Assembly (NCBI GenBank): GCA_902795065.1
Contig: CADBJR010000024.1
Location: 1-43,498 of the forward strand
Reading direction: 5' to 3'
Source of the DNA: an uncultured Coriobacteriaceae bacterium
GTDB lineage: Bacteria > Actinomycetota > Coriobacteriia > Coriobacteriales > Atopobiaceae
Length of the DNA: 43,498 bases
The translations under genes were made by a program, and so were the position numbers. The notes beneath the pieces are model-generated. The model had not been told where the DNA came from. It ran no database searches and saw nothing but the letters and a program-made list of their open reading frames with translations. Positions 1 through 7,427 of the stretch are shown in pieces. The stretch's first letter is position 1, and each line of letters starts with the position of its first letter.

Positions 1-128
1 AGCATGCCGGAAAACAACGTTCCATATCCGGTTGTCAAGGTGCTGCGAAACTCGAGATCTGTGGGTCTAGCCTGTTGACAAATCCATAGCTGGCTCCTTC
101 GGGAGGCCGATTTCTCAAATCCGCCCGC
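1..128. other. Intergenic segment downstream of purF
   Basis: No convincing gene is visible. A short imperfect hairpin at 92-108 (GGCTCC, loop TTCG, GGAG-G-CC) lies just past the purF stop and could be a weak terminator; on the purF strand it is not followed by a clear U-run. A TTGACA hexamer at 75-80 on the + strand has no matching -10 that I can defend. Confidence 0.4.
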
Positions 129-1541
129 TCAGCCCACCTCGGAGAGCCGCCGCTCGAAGCGGTCCTTTCGCACGTCATCGGGGATGCGCGTGGGGTATCG
201 GCCGCTGAAGCACGCATCGCAATGGCCGCATCCGCCCACGAGCTCGCCGAGCTTCTCCACGGGAAGATAGCCCAAGCTGTCGGCTCCGAGCAGCTCCGCG
301 ATCTCGGGGACGCTGTGCCTGCAGGCGATGAGGTTGTCGCGCGAGTCGATGTCGGTGCCGTAATAACAGGGATTCAGAAACGGCGGTGCCGAGATGCGCA
401 TGTTGATCTCGCGTGCCCCCGCCTCGCGGAGCAGGGCGACGATGCGGCCGCTCGTGGTGCCGCGCACGATGGAATCGTCTATCAGCACAAGGCGCTTGCC
501 CGCAACGGCTTCGCGGATTGCCGACAGCTTGACGCGCACCTTGTCCTGCCGTCCGTCGGGTGCTATGAAGGTCCTGCCGATGTACTTGTTCTTGATGAGA
601 CCGATGCCATAGGGTATGCCCGACTCCCTGCTGAAGCCGAGCGCGGCATCGAGGCCGGAATCGGGTACGCCGATCACGAGGTCCGCCTCTGCAGGATGCT
701 CCCGTGCGAGGATCGCGCCCGCCCGCAGCCGTGCTGCATGCACTGATATGCCGTCGATCACCGAGTCGGGGCGCGCGAAGTAGATGTGCTCGAACACGCA
801 GAGCCTCTTCTCGGCGCTTCCGCAGTGCCCGCGCAGCGACGAGACGCCAACGCGCGAGAAGACGACGATCTCACCCGGCTCCACATCGCGGATGAACTCG
901 GCGCCTACCGCCGTGAGCGCGCAGCTCTCCGATGCCACGACATATGTTCCATCTGCCGTCCTGCCGAAGCAGAGCGGTCGAAAGCCGTGCGGGTCGCGTG
1001 CGCAGACGAGCTTCTGGGGCGACATGAGGATGAGCGAGTAGGCGCCCTCGATCGTGTCCATGGTGCGGCACAGCGCATCTTCGATGGAGGGGCATCCCAG
1101 GCGCTTGCGGGTCACGATATAGGCGATGGTCTCGGTATCGCTCGAGGTGTGGAAGATGGCGCCCGACAGCTCGAGCGCGCTTCTCAGCTCGGCGGCGTTG
1201 GAGAGGTTGCCGTTGTGAGCGAGCGCCATGCGCCCCTTCTGGTGGTTGACCTCGATGGGCTGGCAGTTGGCGCGGCTGTTGGCGCCGGTCGTGCCATAGC
1301 GCGTGTGCGCGACCGCCATCGTCGCGGCGGGAAGCTTCGCCAGCGCATCGGCCGTGAGCACCTCGCCTACGAGTCCCAGGTCCTTGCGCGAGACGAACAC
1401 GCCGTCGTCGTTCACTACGATCCCGCAGCTCTCCTGGCCGCGATGCTGCAGGGCCTGCAGCCCCAGATAGCACAGGCTGGCAGCATCGACGGTCTTCTGT
1501 GCGAAGACGCCGAACACCCCGCATTCCTCGTGGACGGCCAT
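129..1541 (-). CDS. purF: Amidophosphoribosyltransferase (PurF)
   Basis: Catalyses the first committed step of purine synthesis, converting PRPP and glutamine to phosphoribosylamine in the cytoplasm. The 470-residue protein begins MAVHEECGVFG, so the N-terminal nucleophile Cys of the Ntn-type glutaminase domain would be exposed by removal of a six-residue propeptide, as in Bacillus-type PurF. The C-terminal phosphoribosyltransferase half carries the PRPP loop VLIDDSIVRGTTS. Cys residues in CVFEH, CYYG and the C-terminal CGHCDAC fit the Fe-S cluster type of the enzyme. An in-frame upstream ATG would add 24 residues read inside the preceding gene; the start at 1541 is preferred because it places the catalytic Cys correctly. 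It begins 2 bp after the asnB stop, so it is the last gene of the glnN-amt-asnB-purF operon. Placement with ammonium-assimilation genes rather than pur genes is unusual. Confidence 0.95.
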   Translation of the reverse strand: MAVHEECGVFGVFAQKTVDAASLCYLGLQALQHRGQESCGIVVNDDGVFVSRKDLGLVGEVLTADALAKLPAATMAVAHTRYGTTGANSRANCQPIEVNHQKGRMALAHNGNLSNAAELRSALELSGAIFHTSSDTETIAYIVTRKRLGCPSIEDALCRTMDTIEGAYSLILMSPQKLVCARDPHGFRPLCFGRTADGTYVVASESCALTAVGAEFIRDVEPGEIVVFSRVGVSSLRGHCGSAEKRLCVFEHIYFARPDSVIDGISVHAARLRAGAILAREHPAEADLVIGVPDSGLDAALGFSRESGIPYGIGLIKNKYIGRTFIAPDGRQDKVRVKLSAIREAVAGKRLVLIDDSIVRGTTSGRIVALLREAGAREINMRISAPPFLNPCYYGTDIDSRDNLIACRHSVPEIAELLGADSLGYLPVEKLGELVGGCGHCDACFSGRYPTRIPDDVRKDRFERRLSEVG

Positions 1542-1543
1542 GA

Positions 1544-3127
1544 TCACCTTCCGCTGTCGCCGTAGTTCGCGAGCACGCGCGCGGAGGGATCGTCCACATC
1601 GCAACCCTCCCACGAGCGGTTGGGCATCCAGAAGCCCGACACCATGCGCGCCTGTCCCGGATAGTGCTTCTCGAAGATATCGCGGTAGAGCAGCGATTCC
1701 TTGGTGAAGGGCTGCGCGAACCCGTAGCGCGCGCTTCGCCTCTCGAACTCCTCGTCGGTATAGGCCTTCTCGGCAAACGCCTTGAGATGGTCCACCATGG
1801 AGTGGCCCACGGCATCCGAGAAGGCCGCCTTCTCGCGCCAGAGGATGTCGCCGGGCAGCAGTTCCTGCCCTTCGAAAGCGTGTCTCAGCAGGTATTTGCC
1901 CTTGCCATAGGTGTTGAGCTTCATGTGCGGGTCGAGGCTCATCACATAGCGCACGAAATCGAGGTCGCCGAAGGGCACGCGCGCCTCGAGCGAGTTGACC
2001 GAGATGCAGCGGTCGGCGCGGAGCACGTCATACATATGGAGCTCGCGCAGACGCTTCTGCGCCTCCTCCTGAAACGCCTGGGCCGACGGCGCGAAGTCCG
2101 TGTATTTGTAGCCGAAGAGCTCGTCGGAGATCTCGCCGGTCAGGATGACCCTGATGTCGGTGCGCTCGTGGATGGCCTTGCACACGAGGTACATGCCGAT
2201 GCTTGCGCGGATGGTGGTGATGTCGTAGGTGCCGAGCAGCTCGATCACATCTTCGAGCGCGGAGACGACCTCCTCGGGCGTCATGGTGATCTCGGTGTGG
2301 TTGCTACCGATGAACTCCGCGGCCTCGCGCGCGTACTTGAGGTCGATGGGGTCCTCCTCCATGCCGATGGCAAAGGTGTTGATGGGGACTTCGCTGCCTC
2401 GCGCCGCGATTGCGCAGACGAGCGAGGAGTCGAGGCCGCCCGAGAGGAGGAATCCCACCTTGGAATCGGAGACGAGCCGCTTCTGCACGCCCGCCGTGAG
2501 CTTCTCGCGAATCCTGGCGCAGGCGGTCTCGAGGTCGTCGGTGCTGATGCGGTCGACCTTGGCGATGTCGCAGTAGCTGGTGAAGCAGCCGTCCTGGTAG
2601 TAGTAGCCGGGCGGGAAGGGCTCTATCGTCTCGACGAGCCCCACGAGGTTCTTGGGCTCGCTTGCGAAGACGATGGCTCCGCGCGCGTCATAGCCGTAGT
2701 AGAGCGGCCGGATGCCTATGGGGTCGCGTGCGGCGACGAAGCTCTTGGTCTGGGCGTCGTAGATGATGCACGCGAACTCGGCGTCGAGCATCGAGAAGAT
2801 CCCGACGCCGAACTCGCGGTACAGGGGAAGCAGGATCTCGCAGTCGCTCTCGCTCTTGAAGCGGTAGCCCTTGCGGACGAGCATGCTGCGCATCCAGGAG
2901 AACCCGTAGAGCTCGCCGTTGCAGACGGCATAGCTTCCGCCCAGCTCGAAGGGCTGCATGCCCTCGGGCGTGAGGCCCATGATGGAGAGTCGGTGGAACC
3001 CAAGGAGGCCGCGGCCCGTGTCGACGATGCGTGTGGAGTCGGGACCACGCGAGATCGTGCGGTTGAAGCCCTCCATGAAGGCGTCGATATCTGCATCTGC
3101 GCTGCAATAGCCCATGATCGAGCACAT
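1544..3127 (-). CDS. asnB: Asparagine synthetase, glutamine-hydrolysing (AsnB-like)
   Basis: Makes asparagine from aspartate, ATP and glutamine. The 527-residue protein starts MCSIMGYC, with Cys2 as the class II amidotransferase nucleophile once Met is removed. The glutaminase domain covers roughly residues 1-190 and includes SRGPDST and the CNGELYG motif. The synthetase domain follows with the ATP-pyrophosphatase loop SGGLDSS near residue 228 and a later GEISDELFGYKY motif. Length is close to the 554 residues of E. coli AsnB. The start is supported by AGGAGG upstream (minus strand). It lies 25 bp after the amt-PII gene and 2 bp before purF, inside an operon of glutamine and ammonium enzymes. 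Confidence 0.93.
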   Translation of the reverse strand: MCSIMGYCSADADIDAFMEGFNRTISRGPDSTRIVDTGRGLLGFHRLSIMGLTPEGMQPFELGGSYAVCNGELYGFSWMRSMLVRKGYRFKSESDCEILLPLYREFGVGIFSMLDAEFACIIYDAQTKSFVAARDPIGIRPLYYGYDARGAIVFASEPKNLVGLVETIEPFPPGYYYQDGCFTSYCDIAKVDRISTDDLETACARIREKLTAGVQKRLVSDSKVGFLLSGGLDSSLVCAIAARGSEVPINTFAIGMEEDPIDLKYAREAAEFIGSNHTEITMTPEEVVSALEDVIELLGTYDITTIRASIGMYLVCKAIHERTDIRVILTGEISDELFGYKYTDFAPSAQAFQEEAQKRLRELHMYDVLRADRCISVNSLEARVPFGDLDFVRYVMSLDPHMKLNTYGKGKYLLRHAFEGQELLPGDILWREKAAFSDAVGHSMVDHLKAFAEKAYTDEEFERRSARYGFAQPFTKESLLYRDIFEKHYPGQARMVSGFWMPNRSWEGCDVDDPSARVLANYGDSGR

Positions 3128-3152
3128 GGCGCTCTACCTCCTGAAGTACGGT

Positions 3153-4907
3153 CTACTCTACGTCCTGGAGGGCGTCGTAGCCCTCCTCGCCCGTGCGGAC
3201 CTTGACCACGTTCTCCACGTCGTAGACGAAGATCTTGCCGTCGCCGATATGGCCGGTGTAGAGGACCTTCTTCGCAGCCTCGATGACGCTTCGGACCGGA
3301 ACCTTGCTGACGACGATATCGACCTGGACTTTCGGGAGCAGGGCCGCTTCGACTTGGACGCCGCGATAGTACTCGGGCTTTCCCTTCTGGGCTCCGCAGC
3401 CCAGCACGTGGGAGACCGTCATACCCGTGATGCCGATGGCCATCATGGCGTTCTTGAGCTGCTCGAGCCTGGATTCCTTGCAGACGATCTCGACCTTCGT
3501 CATCTTGAGCATGCCGTCGTCGAAAGATGGCACGCGTTTGACGGGAATCGCCTCCGCGACGGGCATATCGCCGGCAACGGCAAGCGCTTCGCCGTACCCG
3601 TAATCGATGCTCTCGACCGCCGCCATGAAGTCGGCGTAGGCGCTCGGCAGGCCATGCTCGGTGCTGTCAAGCCCCCGGATCTCCTCCTCTTCCGAGACGC
3701 GCAGGCCGATGCTGCCCTTGATGATGCTGAACGCGGCATACATCAGCACCGCCGTCCAGACGAGGATCGCCACGATGCCGAGCAGCTGCACGCCGAACAG
3801 GCGCGGGTTGCCGGTGTAGAGAAGCCCCTCGAGACCAGCGGGCGCTGCGGGGTTGGCGAGGAGCCCGACCGCGAGGGTGCCCCAGACGCCGTTCGCAAGA
3901 TGGACGCCGACCGCTCCGACAGGATCGTCCACATGGAAGCGCAGGTCGAGCGCCTCTACCACCACGACCACGAGAAGACCCGAGACGGCACCGATGACCG
4001 CCGCACCCAGCGCATCGACGGCATCGCAGCCCGCCGTGACGCCGACCAGGCCCGCAAGGGAGCCGTTCAGGCACATGGAGACGTCGGGCTTTCCGGTTCT
4101 GGCCCACGTGAAAGCCATGGTCGTGCACGTCGCAACCGCGGGGGCGATGGTCGTGGTCACGAATATCGAGGCAAGCGAGGTACCATCCCATGCGGCGGCG
4201 CCGTTGAATCCATACCAGCCGAACCACAGGACAAAGCATCCGAGCGCGCCGAGCGTGATGGCATGGCCCGGGATCGCGTTCACCTTGGTCACGTCACCAT
4301 TGACGTCGCGCACGTACTTCCCCAGACGAGGTCCGACCATGATTGCGCCGATGAGGGCCGTGATGCCTCCGACCGAATGGATTGCGGCCGAGCCGGCGAA
4401 GTCATGGAAGCCCATCTGGACGAGCCAGCCCTGCGGGTTCCACACCCAACCTGCCTCGACGGGATACACGAGGAGGGAGATGACGGCTGAGTAGATGCAG
4501 TATGAGGAGAACTTGGTGCGTTCCGCCATGGCGCCGGAAACGATCGTCGCCGCAGTTGCACAGAACACCAGGTTGAAGACGAATGACGGGGCGCTGCCTC
4601 CCTGCAGGAAAGCTCCGAAGTCGCTCAGGATCGCGAGATTCGGGATCCCGATGAAGCCCATCACATAGTCTTCGGCCATCATCAGGCTGAAGCCCAGCAG
4701 GACGAAGGCCACCGTCCCGATGCAGAAGTCCATCAGGTTCTTCATGATGATGTTCCCTGCATTCTTCGCACGGGTGAATCCCGTCTCCACCATCGCGAAG
4801 CCTGCCTGCATGAAGAAGACCAGCGCAGCGCCTATCAGGAACCAGACACCGAATACCTCGCCTGTCGCGGCTCCGACTACCAGGGTTTCAATCTCCTCAA
4901 CCGTCAT
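3153..4907 (-). CDS. amt: Ammonium transporter fused to a PII (GlnK-type) domain
   Basis: Probable membrane ammonium channel with its own PII regulator covalently attached. Residues about 10-410 are an Amt domain with about 11 membrane segments: AGFAMVETGF-RAKNAGNI near the N-terminus, GAMAERTKF, the first twin His in AAIHSVGG, the second in GVHLANGVWG, and the conserved cytoplasmic tail ending EHGLPSAYADF. After a linker of about 50 residues comes a complete PII domain (about the last 117 residues) with T-loop PEYYRG, including the Tyr at the usual uridylylation position, B-loop TGHIGDGKIF and C-loop VRTGEE. The usual arrangement is separate amt and glnK genes. The start at 4907 is chosen over 4925 because both follow AGGAG in an 18-bp tandem duplication and 4907 gives the normal Amt N-terminus. 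Second gene of the glnN operon. Confidence 0.9.
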   Translation of the reverse strand: MTVEEIETLVVGAATGEVFGVWFLIGAALVFFMQAGFAMVETGFTRAKNAGNIIMKNLMDFCIGTVAFVLLGFSLMMAEDYVMGFIGIPNLAILSDFGAFLQGGSAPSFVFNLVFCATAATIVSGAMAERTKFSSYCIYSAVISLLVYPVEAGWVWNPQGWLVQMGFHDFAGSAAIHSVGGITALIGAIMVGPRLGKYVRDVNGDVTKVNAIPGHAITLGALGCFVLWFGWYGFNGAAAWDGTSLASIFVTTTIAPAVATCTTMAFTWARTGKPDVSMCLNGSLAGLVGVTAGCDAVDALGAAVIGAVSGLLVVVVVEALDLRFHVDDPVGAVGVHLANGVWGTLAVGLLANPAAPAGLEGLLYTGNPRLFGVQLLGIVAILVWTAVLMYAAFSIIKGSIGLRVSEEEEIRGLDSTEHGLPSAYADFMAAVESIDYGYGEALAVAGDMPVAEAIPVKRVPSFDDGMLKMTKVEIVCKESRLEQLKNAMMAIGITGMTVSHVLGCGAQKGKPEYYRGVQVEAALLPKVQVDIVVSKVPVRSVIEAAKKVLYTGHIGDGKIFVYDVENVVKVRTGEEGYDALQDVE

Positions 4908-4939
4908 CAGACCATCTCCTATCATCAGACCATCTCCTA
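4904..4939 (-). repeat. 18-bp tandem duplication carrying ribosome binding site and start codon
   Basis: Minus-strand sequence TAGGAGATGGTCTGATGA occurs twice in perfect tandem between the glnN stop and the Amt-PII coding sequence. The first copy includes the TAG stop of glnN. Each copy supplies AGGAG eight bases before an ATG, so two alternative starts 18 bp apart (4925 and 4907) are created in the same frame. Confidence 0.9.
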
Positions 4940-7033
4940 CTTCACACTGAACAGCAGGTCGCCGTAGGACGGGAACGGCCAGAAGCCCTTCTCGACCTTG
5001 ACCTCCGCCTCGTCGACCGGCGCGCGGAGCGCGTCCATCCTCGGAAGCACCTCGTCACGGATCACCTCGGCCTCGGCGACGATGCCGTCGACATCCGCCA
5101 GACCTGCCACTGCAGCCTCGAGCTCGTCGGCTTTGGCGTTGATCTCGTCGAGGAGCTGGGAGAGCTTCACGATGAGGCTGCTCTCGTATCCGCAGGGGAG
5201 GTCGGGAACGACGCTCTTCTTGGCCGAGGCAGCTGCCGCGAGCGAGCCCGTGTAGGACTCGATGGCGGGCATGATGTGCTTGCGCGCCATCCTGACCATG
5301 GTGTTCGCCTCGATCGTCACGCTCTTGCAGTAGTTCTCGAGCATGATGTCGCAGCGCGATGCGATCTCATCCTTCGACATGACCTTATGACGGGTGAGCA
5401 TGCGCACGTTCTTCTCGTCCAGCAGCTTGGGCATGGCATCGGCCGTGGTGCGCAGGTTGAGCAGGCCGCGCTGCTGCGTTGCCTCCTCGATCCAGGCGTC
5501 GTCGTAGCCGTTGCCGTTGAAGATGATGCGACGATGGTCGGCGATCGTCTTCCTGATCATGGCGTGCAGCGTCTCCTCGAAATCGTGCGCGAGCTCGAGA
5601 CGGTCGGCATAGGTGCGCAGGCTCTCGGCGACTGCGGTGTTCAGCATGATGTTCGCGCAGGCGATGCTGTTGGAGGATCCGAGCATCCTGAACTCGAACT
5701 TGTTGCCCGTGAAGGCGAAGGGGCTCGTGCGGTTTCTGTCCGTCGTGTCGCGGTTGAACTTGGGAAGCACGTCCACACCGAGCTTCATCTGCTTCTTCTC
5801 GGTGCCCTTGTAGGGCTTGCCGGTCTCGATGGCCTCGAGCACCGCATCGAGCTCCTCGCCGAGGAACATCGAGACGACTGCCGGAGGAGCCTCGTTCGCA
5901 CCGAGGCGATGGTCGTTGCCCGCCGTGGCGACGGAGAGCCTCAGCAGATCCTGGTAATCGTCGACTGCCTTGATGACCGCGCAGAGGAAGAGCAGGAACT
6001 GGGCGTTCTCATAGGGCGTCTCGCCCGGAGAGAGCAGGTTCTGGCCGGAATCGGTGGAGATGGACCAGTTGTTGTGCTTGCCGCTGCCGTTCACACCGTC
6101 GAACGGCTTCTCGTGGAGCAGGCACACGAAGCCGTGGCGTGCGGCCACCTTCTGCATGATCTCCATGGTGAGCTGGTTCTGGTCGCAGGCCACGTTGACC
6201 GTGGAGTAGATCGGGGCGAGCTCGTGCTGGGCGGGGGCGACCTCGTTATGCTCGGTCTTGGCGAGGATGCCGAGCTCCCAAAGCTCCTCGTTGAGGTCTT
6301 CCATGAACGCCTCGACACCGGGCTTGATGACGCCGAAGTAGTGGTCATCGAGCTCCTGGCCCTTGGGCGGCTTGGCGCCGAAGAGCGTGCGACCGCAGAA
6401 GCGCAGGTCGGGACGCTGCTCGTACATCTCCTTGGTGACGAGGAAGTACTCCTGCTCGGGGCCGACGGACGAGACGACGCGCTTGGCCTCGGTGTTGCCG
6501 AAGAGGCGCAGGATGCGGAGCGCCTGCTTGTTCAGCGCTTCCATGGAACGCAAAAGAGGCGTCTTCTTGTCGAGTGCCTGCCCGCCGTAGGAGCAGAACG
6601 CCGTGGGGATGCAGAGGGTGTGGCCCTTGATGAAGGCATAGGACGTGGGATCCCAGGCGGTGTAGCCGCGCGCCTCGAAGGTTGCGCGCAGGCCGCCGCT
6701 GGGGAACGACGAGGCGTCGGGCTCGCCCTTGATGAGCTCCTTGCCCGAGAACTCCATGATCACGCCGCCGTCGGGAGAGGGCGAGATGAAGCTGTCGTGC
6801 TTCTCGGCCGTGATGCCCGTGAGCGGCTGGAACCAGTGCGTGAAGTGCGTGGCCCCGCGCTCGACGGCCCATTCCTTCATCGCCTCGGCAACGGCGTTTG
6901 CCACGCTGATATCGAGCTCCTTGCCCTCGTCGATCGTCTGCCGCAGCGACTGGTAGACCTCCCTCGAGAGCATCGCCCGCATATCCCTGTCATCGAAGAC
7001 CTTGCTTCCGAAACACTCAGGAACGGTACCCAT
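4937..7033 (-). CDS. glnN: Glutamine synthetase type III (GSIII / GlnN)
   Basis: ATP-dependent synthesis of glutamine from glutamate and ammonia, the entry point of ammonium assimilation. The 698-residue length is that of the large type III family rather than type I (about 450). Diagnostic features are the N-terminal [21 protein letters not shown], the GSIII substrate region [10 protein letters not shown], the catalytic-region segments [14 protein letters not shown] and the later [12 protein letters not shown]. The start follows GAGAGGAGAAGGAG. First gene of a leftward operon with amt-PII, asnB and purF, preceded by two ANTAR-type hairpin/terminator units (7064-7102 and 7135-7183) and two candidate promoters, so control by transcription antitermination is inferred. 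No adenylylation control is expected for this family. Confidence 0.95.
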   Translation of the reverse strand: MGTVPECFGSKVFDDRDMRAMLSREVYQSLRQTIDEGKELDISVANAVAEAMKEWAVERGATHFTHWFQPLTGITAEKHDSFISPSPDGGVIMEFSGKELIKGEPDASSFPSGGLRATFEARGYTAWDPTSYAFIKGHTLCIPTAFCSYGGQALDKKTPLLRSMEALNKQALRILRLFGNTEAKRVVSSVGPEQEYFLVTKEMYEQRPDLRFCGRTLFGAKPPKGQELDDHYFGVIKPGVEAFMEDLNEELWELGILAKTEHNEVAPAQHELAPIYSTVNVACDQNQLTMEIMQKVAARHGFVCLLHEKPFDGVNGSGKHNNWSISTDSGQNLLSPGETPYENAQFLLFLCAVIKAVDDYQDLLRLSVATAGNDHRLGANEAPPAVVSMFLGEELDAVLEAIETGKPYKGTEKKQMKLGVDVLPKFNRDTTDRNRTSPFAFTGNKFEFRMLGSSNSIACANIMLNTAVAESLRTYADRLELAHDFEETLHAMIRKTIADHRRIIFNGNGYDDAWIEEATQQRGLLNLRTTADAMPKLLDEKNVRMLTRHKVMSKDEIASRCDIMLENYCKSVTIEANTMVRMARKHIMPAIESYTGSLAAAASAKKSVVPDLPCGYESSLIVKLSQLLDEINAKADELEAAVAGLADVDGIVAEAEVIRDEVLPRMDALRAPVDEAEVKVEKGFWPFPSYGDLLFSVK

Positions 7034-7063
7034 CTTCTTCTCCTTCTCCTCTCATAAGGAAGC

Positions 7064-7102
7064 GGCGCCTTCCGGGACATGCCGGGAAGACGCCGTTGCC
7101 TT
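7064..7102 (-). promoter_or_regulatory. Attenuator unit 2 of the glnN leader: ANTAR-type hairpin overlapping a terminator
   Basis: Minus-strand RNA can form AAGGC-[AACGGC]-GUCUU (7087-7102), a hairpin with a six-base loop having A at position 1 and G at position 4, the signature reported for ANTAR protein targets. Its 3' arm is also the 5' arm of a longer stem at 7064-7094 (12 of 13 pairs, loop CAUGU), so the two folds exclude each other. The stem is followed by GCTTCCTTA, a poor U-run, so termination here may be weak or may act together with unit 1. It ends 30 bases before the glnN start. Confidence 0.7.
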
Positions 7103-7108
7103 GATTGC

Positions 7109-7137
7109 CCTATATGATCCCGCCTATGCGGGGTAAA
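7109..7137 (-). promoter_or_regulatory. Candidate second promoter for glnN
   Basis: Minus strand TTTACC (7137-7132), 17-bp spacer, TATAGG (7114-7109). Each hexamer matches the sigma-70 consensus at four of six positions. The expected start near 7102 is the first base of the unit 2 hairpin. The -35 overlaps the U-run of the unit 1 terminator. Confidence 0.35.
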
Positions 7138-7183
7138 GAGAAAGGCGCCTCGAACCACATGGTCCGAAGACGCCCTTGCCTTC
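7135..7183 (-). promoter_or_regulatory. Attenuator unit 1 of the glnN leader: ANTAR-type hairpin overlapping a terminator
   Basis: Minus-strand RNA forms GAAGGC-[AAGGGC]-GUCUUC (7166-7183), six pairs with a hexaloop A1/G4. The 3' arm is shared with a long terminator stem at 7144-7174 (GGCGUCU through CGGACC, loop AUGU, then GGUUCG and AGGCGCC) followed by TTTCTCTTT (7143-7135). Anti-terminator and terminator cannot coexist. Unit 1 and unit 2 share AAGGCAA-S-GGCGTCTTC and AGGCGCC, showing one design used twice in series. Confidence 0.75.
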
Positions 7184-7193
7184 ATGCTTTGCG

Positions 7194-7222
7194 ATTCTCA
7201 ACCTCCGCACGGCGGGCGTCAA
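7194..7222 (-). promoter_or_regulatory. Promoter for the glnN operon
   Basis: Minus strand TTGACG (7222-7217), 17-bp spacer, GAGAAT (7199-7194). The predicted start near 7188 lies about five bases before the unit 1 hairpin, so the leader begins essentially at the regulatory structure. Confidence 0.6.
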
Positions 7223-7335
7223 CCTCTGACTTCTCTCGTTAACAAATCGGTTTCCACCGTGTCATACACGTTAACAATCTGTCTCAAACCCGCTGCTTCA
7301 GCGCCTGCGAGCATGCACCTTCCCCCGCGCGGGCG

Positions 7336-7341
7336 TAAAAT
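7336..7341 (+). promoter_or_regulatory. Candidate -10 element of the glutamate synthase operon
   Basis: TAAAAT placed so that transcription would begin near 7348, at the first base of the + strand hairpin. No good -35 is seen 16-18 bp upstream, so an activator or a different start is possible. Confidence 0.4.
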
Positions 7342-7348
7342 CCCCTCA

Positions 7349-7409
7349 GATGAGCAAAGGCGTTCATCGTCCGCATGGGGTTTCCCGTGCGGCGATGGGC
7401 GCCTTTTTT
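7349..7409 (+). promoter_or_regulatory. Attenuator of the glutamate synthase operon: ANTAR-type hairpin overlapping a strong terminator
   Basis: GATGAGC-[AAAGGC]-GTTCATC at 7349-7368 is a seven-pair hairpin with a hexaloop having A1 and G4. From inside its loop onward the RNA can instead form a long terminator: AAAGGCG, CATCG, CCGCATGGG, loop GTTT (7380-7383), CCCGTGCGG, CGATG, CGCCTTT, ending in six T (7404-7409). The two structures share 7359-7368 and exclude each other. The structure stands 19 bases before the ATG of the first gene, with no gene upstream on this strand, so it is an attenuator rather than an end-of-gene terminator. Confidence 0.8.
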
Positions 7410-7427
7410 GTGTTCGAAAGGACGGCC

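Noticed and set aside
75-80. TTGACA as a promoter -35
   Set aside because: No acceptable -10 at 15-19 bp and no + strand gene follows.
7034-7409. Glutamine riboswitch (glnA or downstream-peptide type) before glnN or the synthase operon
   Set aside because: The hallmark conserved cores are absent, whereas the repeated hexaloop/terminator arrangement fits ANTAR control and the regulator is encoded nearby.
7350-7427. Upstream ATG extension of the amidotransferase gene
   Set aside because: It would translate through the terminator hairpin, lacks a ribosome site and moves the catalytic Cys further from the N-terminus.
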